Position numbers and translations under genes: made by a program
DNA from: Chthoniobacteraceae bacterium
GTDB taxonomy: Bacteria; Verrucomicrobiota; Verrucomicrobiia; Chthoniobacterales; Chthoniobacteraceae
Assembly: GCA_947476045.1 (NCBI GenBank)
Contig: CANJNZ010000033.1
Span: 1-46,417 of the forward strand
Direction of reading: 5' to 3'
DNA: 46,417 nt
Part shown: piece after piece, positions 1 to 7,232 of the stretch
Layout: the number at the start of each line of letters is the position of its first letter
How positions within the stretch are numbered: the first letter of the stretch is position 1
The notes under the pieces: model-generated
What the model was told of the DNA's origin: nothing
The model's input: the letters and a program-made list of their open reading frames with translations, nothing else
Databases searched by the model: none

Positions 1-329
1 AAAGAATGTAGCGGCCGGAGTTCATGGGCCGGCATCGTCCACGGAGCCACTCCGAAATTCAAATGCGTGACATCCATTTTCATGCGCAACTCACGCAAAC
101 TTCGCTGCTAACAAAACACCGACCGCGCATCAACCGGACACCCGTGAAAATTTTTGGCAAAAAAGAACCTGAAGCTTAGGGATACCCCCCTTGCTTCAAG
201 CTCCCATGTGCCCGCATTTTTAAAACCAGTCACGACCCACCCGGTGACGTGCAGTCGCCGCGATGACGTTGCCGTTACGCGCTGAGATTTTTCTTTTCCT
301 GCGCGTAGGTTTTTGGGAGATTTCGGGGT
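1..329. other. Spacer without a recognisable gene
   Basis: I see no convincing coding region, RNA gene or repeat here. Open frames crossing this stretch on the minus strand are only tails of repeat-driven frames from further right. The last 30 bases should carry the leader of the small regulator that starts at 330; a clear promoter cannot be picked out by eye. Confidence 0.5.
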
Positions 330-620
330 ATGCGAAAGCGGCGTTCTCCCAACGATGATGCGATGGTGGCTCGGGCGGCGTATTGTTATGCGATGAAGTT
401 TTGCGGGCGGCTGCCCAACTGTGTGAGGAAGGTGCGCGAGGCGCGCGGGCTCAGCCGGTATGCGTTGGCGCTGGCTTCGGGAGTGTCGCGGGAGATGATC
501 CGGCGGATCGAGACGGGGGATTCTTTTCCTTCGCTGTTTGTGGCGACGCGGATGGCTTGGGGGATGGGGCTGTCGCTCGCGGAGTTTGCAATGAGGATGG
601 ACGGGCTGCGTCGCAGGTAA
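330..620 (+). CDS. Small XRE-type helix-turn-helix regulator
   Basis: A 96-residue protein that is mostly a helix-turn-helix DNA-binding domain of the Cro/C1 (XRE) type. Residues about 33-85 give the pattern: VRKVREARGLSRYALA, then SGVSREMIRRIETGD as the turn and recognition helix, then a closing helix around LSLAEFAMRMD. There is no ligand-binding or dimerisation domain. The N-terminal 30 residues are basic and unlike the family, so a later start (ATG at 363 or 393) is possible. It stands alone, with a perfect 16-bp palindrome 5 bp after its stop codon that could be its operator or a transcription end. The target is unknown. Confidence 0.75.
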   Translation: MRKRRSPNDDAMVARAAYCYAMKFCGRLPNCVRKVREARGLSRYALALASGVSREMIRRIETGDSFPSLFVATRMAWGMGLSLAEFAMRMDGLRRR

Positions 621-624
621 AAGC

Positions 625-640
625 GCCCAATATATTGGGC
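625..640. repeat. Perfect 16-bp palindrome after the XRE gene
   Basis: The sequence GCCCAATATATTGGGC reads the same on both strands and starts five bases after the stop codon of the XRE gene. It has no T-tract and no loop, so it is not a typical terminator; a binding site for a dimeric protein is possible but unproven. Confidence 0.6.
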
Positions 641-1025
641 TAACACGTTTCGCGGGGACGGTGCTTTCATTGCCGCCGATGTCAGTGCGCTTTTCCATTT
701 TTGAGTCGGCCAAAGGAACCAGGGGTTCGCTTTTGGATTGGGGGCGGGCGTGCGGTTTCCGGGCTTTGGGCGGGCGGGGTGGAACCACGAAGACGCGAAG
801 GGCACGAAGTTGCGGGGCGGGCGGGAAGCGGGAGGTTGCGGAATGGAGGTGAGCGCGGGTTTGGGAGCCGAGCGGAGCAAGACAGCCTGCCGCAGGCAGC
901 CCGAAGGGACGCTGCGGCGGCAGCGGGCAATGGTTTTCTCGGGGGAAATCGGGTTCTTCTCTGTTGGACACGCTGGGGCGGCTCTTGGAAGCCCTTCCCC
1001 GGACGGCGCGGGGCCTTGCTTGCGA
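641..1025. other. Repeat-like spacer, no sure gene
   Basis: No reliable gene is seen. The stretch holds short motifs that look like dispersed intergenic sequence: a G-rich 15-mer at 766-780 (TTGGGCGGGCGGGGT) that recurs exactly at 36350-36364 in another gene-poor stretch, followed at about 784-810 by iterated ACGAAG-type units. A frame from ATG 738 stays open through the minisatellite up to 1400, but its first 90 codons look like translated intergenic DNA. Confidence 0.45.
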
Positions 1026-1311
1026 GCCGGAAGCAAGTGCTTGGACGGCGGAAGCAACGTCCCAAACGGCGGAAGCAACGTCCCGGACGGCGGAGGCAAC
1101 GTCCCGGACGGCGGAGGCAACGTCCCGGACGGCGGAGGCAACGTCCCGGACGGCGGAAGCAACGTCCCGGACGGCGGAGGCAACGTCCCGAACGGCGGAA
1201 ACAACGTCCCGGACGGCGGAAGCAAGTGCTTGGACGGCGGAGGCAACGTCCCAAACAGTGCAATCAACGTCCCAAACAGCGCAATCAACGTCCCGGACGG
1301 CGTGGGGAAGC
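1026..1311. repeat. 21-bp minisatellite, about 13-14 units
   Basis: A unit of 21 bp, core GACGGCGGAGGCAACGTCCC plus one base, repeats about 13-14 times with point changes (AAC for GAC, AGC for GGC, AAGTGCTTG for AACGTCCCG). Because 21 is a multiple of three, several frames stay open. Plus-strand frames read as heptapeptides DGGxNVP or EATSRTA; minus-strand frames read as GTLPPPS or AVRDVAS. The DGGxNVP frame ends in a TGA at 1398-1400 that overlaps the ATG of the next gene (ATGA). Whether any frame is translated cannot be decided by eye. Unit length, degeneracy and lack of spacers rule out CRISPR. Confidence 0.9.
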
Positions 1312-1396
1312 ACCCCGAAACGCCCGCACGGCTCCCAGCTTTCCCCTCAAAACAACCACAAAACCAAATACAACAAATCCAAAATACAACTAACCT

Positions 1397-2098
1397 ATGA
1401 AGCGACAACACTACTATCCCAGCCGCATCTCCGACCAAGGGGACTGGCTGGAAAACTATGCAAATAAACTGGCCCTCATTGCGCCCAGCCTCTCCATCTC
1501 GCCGACGGATACGACTGCGAGCGGGGACGATGCGCGCTGGTGTGCCTATGTGCTCGGCGTGTGGATTCCGGCGGTTCGCGCCTTTTCACCCTCCACCACG
1601 GATGCGATGGACCTGGTGCTCGCGGGCGAGGGCAATTCCCCGATGGTGCTGCCCACTTTCACCCCGCCTTCGCTGCCCAACGGTGCCGCGCCGCGAAAGC
1701 CGGGTGCGCTCACGCGCATCTTTGCGATGGTGGCGAAGATCAAGCTGGACCCGGCCTACACGGAGATGATGGGGACGGATCTGGGCATCGTCGGCTCGGC
1801 GGAAGCCAGCACGCACCCCGTGCCGAAGTTCACCGCCGAGTTGTTGCAAGGCATGGGCTCGCAGATGGTGAAGCTGGTGTTCTTCAAATACACGCACGGC
1901 GGTGTGTGGATCGAATGCCGTCGCAACGGCGGCGCGTGGGAGTTCCTCGGCATAGACACCGACAGCCCTTACATGGACGAACGCCCGTTGCTCGCGCCCG
2001 GCACGCCGGAGATGCGCGAATACCGGATGCGCTTTTGGGACAAAGGCACGCCCAACGGCGACTGGACGGCGGTGGAAAAGGTGACGGTGAGCCCTTAA
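1397..2098 (+). CDS. Hypothetical protein with FnIII-like C-terminus
   Basis: A 233-residue protein with no signal peptide and no enzyme motif that I can name. The N-terminus (YYPSRISDQGDWLENYANKL) resembles a family of hypothetical proteins that I associate with Verrucomicrobiota and Bacteroidota. The last 45 residues (EYRMRFWDKGTPNGDWTAVEKVTV) look like the final strands of a fibronectin type III-like fold. The middle is rich in small residues and Pro. It starts directly at the end of the minisatellite, with ATG 1397 overlapping the stop codon of the repeat frame. An inverted-repeat element begins right after its stop. Function unknown; a structural or surface role is only a guess. Confidence 0.7.
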   Translation: MKRQHYYPSRISDQGDWLENYANKLALIAPSLSISPTDTTASGDDARWCAYVLGVWIPAVRAFSPSTTDAMDLVLAGEGNSPMVLPTFTPPSLPNGAAPRKPGALTRIFAMVAKIKLDPAYTEMMGTDLGIVGSAEASTHPVPKFTAELLQGMGSQMVKLVFFKYTHGGVWIECRRNGGAWEFLGIDTDSPYMDERPLLAPGTPEMREYRMRFWDKGTPNGDWTAVEKVTVSP

Positions 2099-2244
2099 CG
2101 AGTGTCGGGTGACGGGTGGCGGGTGGCGTGTCTGCTAGTGATTTGGAAAGTGAATGAGCAAGCCATGTCCTTTCGGCATCATGCTGCACAAACACGCAGA
2201 CTCCCACCCGTCGGGACGACACGACACCCGCCTCCCGACACTCG
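2099..2244. repeat. Inverted-repeat element A (about 146 bp)
   Basis: The left arm at 2099-2132 starts CGAGTGTCGGG; the right arm at 2217-2244 ends with its exact reverse complement, CCCGACACTCG. The inner parts (GGCGGGTGGCGTGTC against GGCGGGTGTCGTGTC) also pair after a 7-bp offset. The spacer is about 84 bp. The element fills most of the gap between the hypothetical gene and the DUF1844 gene, and its left arm begins at the base after the stop codon. Confidence 0.65.
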
Positions 2245-2345
2245 CCACTTTGAAGGGCGCGCTCCGTTTGTGCGTGAGGGAAATTTCACGAGGTGATTGA
2301 ATTCTGATCTTCACGCGGGCGGGCGGGAGTGCGTAGCGTGGAGGC

Positions 2346-2636
2346 ATGGCAGAAGTTTTACGCACGAAACAATCCGGGGAGCTAACTCAGACGTTTTTGG
2401 AGTTTCTCCTCATGCAGACACAGCAGGCGCTTTTTGCGTTGGGGAAGCATCCGAGCCGCCCTACGAATTCGCCGCCGCCGAATCTCCAACTCGGGAAGAT
2501 GTATGTGGATCATCTGGTGATGCTGCGCTGGAAGACGGACGGGAATTTGAGCGCGGAGGAGCTGGGGGCGCTGGATAATGGCATCACGCTTTTGCAGGGG
2601 GCTCTCACCGAGGCGATGAAGGAGAGCGCGAAGTGA
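2346..2636 (+). CDS. DUF1844 family protein
   Basis: A 96-residue cytosolic protein that matches DUF1844: a first helix (TFLEFLLMQTQQALFALGK), a Pro-rich link (PPPNLQLGK), then the conserved second part (YVDHLVMLRWKTDGNLSAEELGALDNGITLL). The family has no proven role. The start ATG at 2346 follows a good ribosome site (GGAGG, 6 bp upstream). Its TGA overlaps the GTG start of kdsA by four bases, so it is the first gene of the LPS operon and probably translationally coupled to kdsA. Confidence 0.85.
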   Translation: MAEVLRTKQSGELTQTFLEFLLMQTQQALFALGKHPSRPTNSPPPNLQLGKMYVDHLVMLRWKTDGNLSAEELGALDNGITLLQGALTEAMKESAK

Positions 2637-3448
2637 GGCCGCAATTTCAAACGGGGAATGTGACGTGGGGTGGCACGGAGCCGGTGTTCATCCTCGGGCC
2701 GTGTGTAATCGAGTCGGAGGAGTTTGTGTGGCGGATGGCGCGGGCGATTCACGGCATCTGCCGCGAGGTGGGGGCGCAGTTCATTTTCAAAGCGAGCTAT
2801 GACAAGGCGAACCGGACGAGTGTGAAGAGCGCACGAGGGCCGGGGCTGCGCGACGGGTGCGGGATGCTGGCGGCAATCGGGAAGGAGCTGAATGTGCCGG
2901 TGACGACGGATGTGCATTCGCCGGAGGAGGCGAGGGCGGCGGCGGAGTTTATTGATTTGCTGCAAATCCCGGCGTTCCTGTGCCGGCAGACGGATTTGAT
3001 CCAGGCGGCGGCGGAGACGGGGCGGGCGGTGAATGTGAAGAAGGGGCAGTTCCTCGCGCCGTGGGATGTGAAGAATATCGCGGTAAAATTGAAGGCGTTC
3101 GGTTGCGAGCGGTTTATGTTCACGGAGCGCGGGACGACTTTTGGATACAACAATCTGGTGGCGGATATGCGGTCGCTTTACTGGATGCGGGAACTGGGCT
3201 GTCTCGCGGTTTTTGATGCGACGCACAGTGTGCAGCGTCCCGGTGGCGGCGGCGATACGACGAGCGGCGACGGTGTGCTCGCGCCGGTGCTCGCGCGGGC
3301 GGCGGTGGCGGCGGGGTGCGACGGGGTATTTATCGAGACTCACGAAGATCCGTCGCGTGCTTTAAGTGACGGGCCAAATCAAATTCCGCTGGCACAATTG
3401 CCCGCGCTCTTGAAGACTCTCCTCCAAATCCATGCGCTCGTTCGTTAA
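2633..3448 (+). CDS. kdsA: 3-deoxy-8-phosphooctulonate (KDO-8-P) synthase
   Basis: KdsA condenses phosphoenolpyruvate with D-arabinose 5-phosphate to make KDO-8-phosphate, the precursor of the LPS inner-core sugar KDO. At 271 residues it has normal length. Visible family motifs are GPCVIES (22-28), KANRTS (58-63, the KdsA form of the substrate loop), DVHSPEEA, GQFLAPWDV, ERGTTFGYNNLV, FDATHSVQRPGG and FIETHEDP. Cys24 in GPC sits where metal-dependent KdsA enzymes have their metal-binding Cys (E. coli-type enzymes have Asn), and the His, Glu and Asp partners in DATHS, ETHED and SDGPN are present, so a divalent-metal enzyme is inferred. The start is GTG 2633, overlapping the previous stop. It overlaps lptC by 17 bp. 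Confidence 0.95.
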   Translation: MRPQFQTGNVTWGGTEPVFILGPCVIESEEFVWRMARAIHGICREVGAQFIFKASYDKANRTSVKSARGPGLRDGCGMLAAIGKELNVPVTTDVHSPEEARAAAEFIDLLQIPAFLCRQTDLIQAAAETGRAVNVKKGQFLAPWDVKNIAVKLKAFGCERFMFTERGTTFGYNNLVADMRSLYWMRELGCLAVFDATHSVQRPGGGGDTTSGDGVLAPVLARAAVAAGCDGVFIETHEDPSRALSDGPNQIPLAQLPALLKTLLQIHALVR

Positions 3449-4043
3449 GCCAGTCATCTTTGTCCTCGGAGCGGTGATCGGCTTTACGCAGGTCGCTGCG
3501 AAGAAGGATGAGCCGAAGAAGGAGCAAAAAAAGGACGCCCCTGCGAAGGAAGCGAAGGCTGGAGCAAAGCCAGACGGAAAAACGGCGAAGGGTTCTAACA
3601 AGGACAATAATTTGAATTTACCTGTGCCCCCGGGACAGCCGCAGAAGGGGTTGAAAATTCCCGTCTATGACGGAAACGGCAAGCTCACGATGAACTTTCA
3701 CATCGGGACTGCGACGTGGATTGATGACGAAAACATCAAGATGCAGGAAATGCGCATCGAGACGTTCAAGGATGACGGCAGCCGCGATACGGATCTGGAG
3801 CTGCCTGATTCGGTGCTGAACAACAAGACGCACGAACTGAAATCGAAGGTGCGGGTGAATATTAAGCGGGACGATTTTGAAATCACCGGCAACAGCATGA
3901 CATACAATCTCGAAACCCGGAATGGGACGCTCGGCGACGGTGTGAAGATGATAATTTACAACCTCGGCGACGAGACCGGGGAGCAGCCGAAGGATAAGAA
4001 AGCGAAAGTCGAACTACAGCCAATCAAGGAGGAAAAAAAATGA
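3432..4043 (+). CDS. lptC: LptC-like LPS export protein
   Basis: A 203-residue protein with one N-terminal hydrophobic segment (residues about 6-22), a Lys/Ala-rich linker (about 24-65), and a beta-rich domain (about 70-185) with the repeating strand pattern of LptC/LptA proteins (MNFHIGTATWIDDENIKMQEM and MTYNLETRNGTLGDGVKM). LptC is anchored in the inner membrane and passes LPS from the LptB2FG transporter to LptA. The family call rests mostly on place: it lies between kdsA and lptA-lptB. ATG 3432 lies inside the end of kdsA, and the stop overlaps the ATG of lptA (ATGA), so translation is probably coupled. The charged linker is longer than in E. coli LptC. Confidence 0.75.
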   Translation: MRSFVKPVIFVLGAVIGFTQVAAKKDEPKKEQKKDAPAKEAKAGAKPDGKTAKGSNKDNNLNLPVPPGQPQKGLKIPVYDGNGKLTMNFHIGTATWIDDENIKMQEMRIETFKDDGSRDTDLELPDSVLNNKTHELKSKVRVNIKRDDFEITGNSMTYNLETRNGTLGDGVKMIIYNLGDETGEQPKDKKAKVELQPIKEEKK

Positions 4044-4831
4044 AGCTAAGCGCAAAGATCGCCATCGTGGCATCACTCACCGCATTCGTCGTATCAGCAG
4101 ACGCACAGCGTCTGCAATTGGGTGGCGGCAGTTTGGAAGTTAAACCAAGCCAGGCTGAAGCTGCAGCACCAGCGCCGACGAAAGCAGCGCCTGAAACTCC
4201 TGATGCCGCTGAGCCCAAACCCGCGAAGGCGCCGACGGAAATTATCGCCCGTGAGGCAAGCCTCGATAACAGAAATCACATCGCGATTTTCACCACGGAT
4301 GTGGATGTGAAAGATCCGCAGTTCAATTTGGACTGCGACAAGCTGACGGTGCATCTCAAAAAGCCGCAGACAGCTGCAAAGCCGGAGGATGTCAACGCAC
4401 CCAAGGCTGCCGCCCCCATTGGAACCAAACCGAAAGACCCGGTCGCGCCTAAACCGTCCGACAAAACCGCGAAGAGTGACAACGGCGGCAATATTGAAAA
4501 GGCGATTGCCGAGGGAAATGTGGTCATCGTGCAGGATAAACCGGATGCTGACGGAAAAGTGCAGCACTACGTCGGAAAGGGTAAAAAAGCGGTTTACGAA
4601 CCGGACAAAAAAACCTGCACGCTCACTGGATGGCCGCGCGTGGCGCAGTCGATGAACGGCTCCATCAGCAAAGAGATTATTTCCAAGGAAGAAGGCTGTG
4701 TGATCGTGATGAATCAGGAGGGCAGAATTGACGTCCACGGCTACCACATTACGCGTTTGGTTGATACAGGCGCTCTGGACGGGCAGACGCCCAAGCGCGA
4801 GCCGAAACCAGAAACATCAGGACTCCGATAA
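4040..4831 (+). CDS. lptA: LptA/OstA-like periplasmic LPS bridge protein
   Basis: LptA forms the periplasmic beta-jellyroll bridge that carries LPS to the outer membrane. This 263-residue protein has a signal peptide (residues 1-22, ending in SADA), a Pro/Ala/Lys-rich stretch, then OstA-type strands (IIAREASLDNRNHIAIFTTDV, FNLDCDKLTVHL, KAIAEGNVVIVQ). Unusually, the OstA domain is split by a low-complexity insert rich in Ala, Pro and Lys at about residues 112-152, between the CDKLTVHL strand and the AIAEGNVVI strand, so it is longer than E. coli LptA (185 aa). It overlaps lptC by 4 bp and ends 3 bp before lptB. Confidence 0.85.
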   Translation: MKLSAKIAIVASLTAFVVSADAQRLQLGGGSLEVKPSQAEAAAPAPTKAAPETPDAAEPKPAKAPTEIIAREASLDNRNHIAIFTTDVDVKDPQFNLDCDKLTVHLKKPQTAAKPEDVNAPKAAAPIGTKPKDPVAPKPSDKTAKSDNGGNIEKAIAEGNVVIVQDKPDADGKVQHYVGKGKKAVYEPDKKTCTLTGWPRVAQSMNGSISKEIISKEEGCVIVMNQEGRIDVHGYHITRLVDTGALDGQTPKREPKPETSGLR

Positions 4832-4834
4832 ATC

Positions 4835-5608
4835 ATGTCTGTTGCCGCACCAGCATCCGAATCAGAACGAATTCCAGCAACCGGTGAACCGATGTTGCAG
4901 ACCGAGCAACTCGTAAAAATATACGGCGGGCGCGCCGTGGTGAACGGCGTGGATATTAATTGTCGCAAAGGCGAAATCGTCGGTCTGCTCGGCCCGAACG
5001 GTGCTGGAAAGACGACCAGCTTTTATATGATCGTGGGTCTTGTTCGTCCCAATTCCGGCAAGGTGCTTTTCAATGGCAAGGATGTCACAGACCTCGCGAT
5101 GTATAAACGTGCGCGCATGGGCATGGGCTATCTCCCGCAGGAGGAGAGCATTTTTCGCAAGCTCACGGTGGAGCAAAACATCATGGCCATCCTCGAGACC
5201 ACGCCGATGAACAAGGCGGCGAGGAAAGCCCGCTGTGAGGAGTTGCTTGAACAATTCGGCATCGCGCACGTCCGCAAGCAACTCGCGCTCACACTTTCCG
5301 GCGGTGAAAAGCGCCGTCTCACCATCGCGCGATCTCTCGTCACCGAGCCGAGCCTGCTCATGCTCGACGAGCCGTTCAGCGGCGTGGACCCCATCGCCGT
5401 GCAGGACGTGCAGGGTATCGTGAGCGGCCTGCGTAAACTCGGACTCGGCATCCTCATCACCGACCACAACGTCCGCGAGACCCTGAGCATCGTGGACCGC
5501 GCCTACCTCATTTTCGAGGGCCGCGTGCTGATGCAGGGCACGAAAGAATTTCTCATCAACAACCCCGAGGCGCGCCGTCTTTATCTCGGCGAAAACTTTT
5601 CGATGTGA
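4835..5608 (+). CDS. lptB: LPS export ABC transporter ATPase LptB
   Basis: LptB is the cytosolic ATPase that drives LPS extraction by LptFG. The 257-residue protein has all ABC motifs: Walker A GPNGAGKT (residues 53-60), Q-loop in YLPQEESIFRKLTVEQN (typical for LptB), signature LSGGEKRR, Walker B LLMLDEPFSGVDP and the switch His in ITDHNVRE. The C-terminal YLGENF ending is also LptB-like. The first 20 residues are an extra, uneven extension compared with E. coli LptB. It follows lptA by 3 bp, so the three lpt genes are one unit. The lptF/lptG membrane genes are not in this window. Confidence 0.96.
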   Translation: MSVAAPASESERIPATGEPMLQTEQLVKIYGGRAVVNGVDINCRKGEIVGLLGPNGAGKTTSFYMIVGLVRPNSGKVLFNGKDVTDLAMYKRARMGMGYLPQEESIFRKLTVEQNIMAILETTPMNKAARKARCEELLEQFGIAHVRKQLALTLSGGEKRRLTIARSLVTEPSLLMLDEPFSGVDPIAVQDVQGIVSGLRKLGLGILITDHNVRETLSIVDRAYLIFEGRVLMQGTKEFLINNPEARRLYLGENFSM

Positions 5609-5650
5609 TACCTTTCTTACCCAGAACAAACACAACAAAGGAGAAACAAA

Positions 5651-6232
5651 ATGCAAACAGCCAACGTTAATGTGCCAATCCGAGTCACCGGTCGCCACGT
5701 CAGTGTCACTGACGCGATTCGCGACTACGCAAAAAACAAAATTGACCACATCCATCTGGATTACCCGCGCATCATTGAGGTGCACGTCATCCTGGATGTC
5801 AGCAAGCACCGACAAAGCGCTGAAATCATCCTGCATTGCGCAAATCACATCACCATCGAAGCCGACATGGAGTGCGACGATATGTATGCGGCGATCGATG
5901 GAGTCGTTGCAAAAATCACGCGGCAGATGCGGAAGTATAAAACCAAGATGCTCCGCTCGCATCGTCCGCGCAAACATGAGCCCCAGCATTTCGACGAACA
6001 AGTGCTCCACATTGATGAGCACTTTGAAGCCGAGGAGGCCGAACCCAAGCACCTCCACACGGAGCGTTACACGGTCAATTCGCTCTTCGTGGACGAGGCC
6101 GTGCTCCAGCTTGAAATGGCTGCGAACCGGCCGTTCATCGTGTTCATGAACTCGAAAACCGAGCGCCTGAATATCCTGCAGCGCAGGAAGAACGGCGGTT
6201 TCGGTCTCATCGAGCTGACGCTGCCCACATAA
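5651..6232 (+). CDS. hpf: Long-form ribosome hibernation promoting factor
   Basis: A 193-residue HPF. The N-terminal RaiA/YfiA domain (residues about 5-105: VPIRVTGRHVSVTDAIRDYAKNKI...) binds the 30S subunit, and the C-terminal dimerisation domain (about 140-190: RYTVNSLFVDEAVLQLEMA ... RRKNGGFGLIELTLP) joins two ribosomes into a 100S dimer, which silences translation in slow growth. ATG 5651 has a strong ribosome site (AAAGGAG about 8 bp upstream). In enterobacteria lptB is followed by rpoN and hpf; here hpf follows lptB directly after 42 bp, with no rpoN between. A terminator lies after it. Confidence 0.95.
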   Translation: MQTANVNVPIRVTGRHVSVTDAIRDYAKNKIDHIHLDYPRIIEVHVILDVSKHRQSAEIILHCANHITIEADMECDDMYAAIDGVVAKITRQMRKYKTKMLRSHRPRKHEPQHFDEQVLHIDEHFEAEEAEPKHLHTERYTVNSLFVDEAVLQLEMAANRPFIVFMNSKTERLNILQRRKNGGFGLIELTLPT

Positions 6233-6255
6233 ATTCAAAGTCGAGTCGAACTCGT

Positions 6256-6293
6256 AAGCCAGACGTCGAGAGGCGTCTGGCTTTTCTTTTTTT
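6256..6293 (+). terminator. Intrinsic terminator after hpf
   Basis: A perfect 10-bp stem (AAGCCAGACG at 6256-6265 with CGTCTGGCTT at 6274-6283, loop of 8 bases) is followed by a T-rich tract (TTCTTTTTTT). It ends the DUF1844-kdsA-lptCAB-hpf transcript. Confidence 0.92.
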
Positions 6294-6356
6294 CACACCC
6301 TATGGAACAACGTGCGGGCTGGTAAATGCTGCATGCGTTTGCATACACACTCAGTC

Positions 6357-6977
6357 ATGAAATACTTTTGTCTCGCACTGCTCATCACCTGCTCCGCCAG
6401 CGCGGCAACGACCATTGAAGTCGTTGCAAAACTGGCGGACATTCCCGCCGGAATGGAGGTGCCGGCTACCGCTGCAAAGCTGGATCAAATCAAAGGAGTG
6501 GATGTTCTCAGCGCGCCAAGTGCGGTTACGTCACCCGGAAAGAGCGCGAACATCGAAGTGACACAGCAGGAGATCGTGCCCGGCGCGGACGCGGTTGCGT
6601 TGGGTGTGGCGATCAATGTCACGCCGACCCTCGGAGAGAAGACGATCCATTTCACCGGCAAGGCGACCGACCGTGCATCTCACGGAAAGCGCAGCGATGG
6701 CGGCGTGAACACTGTCGAATTCGCCACGAGGGAAGTCTATTTCGAGGGAAACACGACGAGCGGCGGGACGGTCATCATTCACACAGCTCCCGTGACGAGC
6801 AAGACGACCAAGGACGACAAGGTGCAAACCAAGTCGCGCGAATTGGTGATCTATCTTACATTCACCAAGCGCACGACAGACGAGACGCCAACGAAGAAAC
6901 CCGGTGCAACATCACCGAAAAAGTCTGCTCCCACTGCTAAGGCAAAGTCCGCCTCAACCGCAAAAAAGAAACGCTGA
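6357..6977 (+). CDS. Exported protein with secretin-like segment
   Basis: A 206-residue exported protein. ATG 6357 is preferred because a signal peptide follows at once (MKYFCLALLITCSASAA); earlier starts add an unlikely polar leader. Residues about 35-145 resemble the short region near the core of secretins and pilus-Q-like proteins (LSAPSAVTSPGKSANIEVTQQEIVPG, then VALGVAINVTPTLGEKTIHFTG, as in the usual ITLEVNPTVG block), but the pore-forming remainder is absent. The C-terminal 45 residues are a Lys/Ala/Thr/Pro tail. So it may be a free periplasmic secretin-like domain, perhaps with a surface- or nucleic-acid-binding tail. Function unknown. Confidence 0.6.
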   Translation: MKYFCLALLITCSASAATTIEVVAKLADIPAGMEVPATAAKLDQIKGVDVLSAPSAVTSPGKSANIEVTQQEIVPGADAVALGVAINVTPTLGEKTIHFTGKATDRASHGKRSDGGVNTVEFATREVYFEGNTTSGGTVIIHTAPVTSKTTKDDKVQTKSRELVIYLTFTKRTTDETPTKKPGATSPKKSAPTAKAKSASTAKKKR

Positions 6978-6983
6978 GCCGCC

Positions 6984-7181
6984 TTAGTAGTAATATCCGC
7001 GGTGGCGCGGCGCGTAGTAGCCGGGGCCGGGGGTATAAACACGCGGCCCGGGCGCGTAGTAGCCGGGGCGGTGGTGACGGTGTCCGGGATGTAGCGGTGC
7101 TCCGTGCGGGAGCGGTGGGTGCGGGACGAAACAGCCGGTGGTGGCGAGTGCGAATACGCTGGCGAGGAGTTTGTATTTCAT
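6984..7181 (-). CDS. Small Tyr/Pro/Gly-rich lipoprotein
   Basis: A 65-residue protein with a lipoprotein signal (MKYKLLASVFALATTGC, lipobox Cys17). The mature part is a repeat of GYYAPGP/PGYYAPR units, rich in Tyr, Pro, Gly and His, ending in YYY. Proteins of this type are common in Gram-negative envelopes but have no proven role. It is the third gene of a minus-strand group behind the PVC dehydrogenase and the DUF2314 lipoprotein, with a 51-bp gap. Confidence 0.65.
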   Translation of the reverse strand: MKYKLLASVFALATTGCFVPHPPLPHGAPLHPGHRHHRPGYYAPGPRVYTPGPGYYAPRHRGYYY

Positions 7182-7232
7182 ACGCGGTGAAATTACGGCT
7201 GATACACCGCCCAGTGCAAGGGCAGCCTTCCG

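Noticed and set aside
1026-1311. CRISPR array
   Set aside because: Units are 21 bp, directly joined with no spacers, and there are no cas genes.
108-1438. Long minus-strand frames over the minisatellite (up to 401 residues)
   Set aside because: They are kept open by the 21-bp repeat and have no family likeness; outside the repeat they read like translated spacer.
4862-6238. A 458-residue minus-strand frame opposite lptB and hpf
   Set aside because: It is the shadow of two certain genes on the plus strand; its composition (His-, Val- and Asp-rich) is that of an antisense frame.
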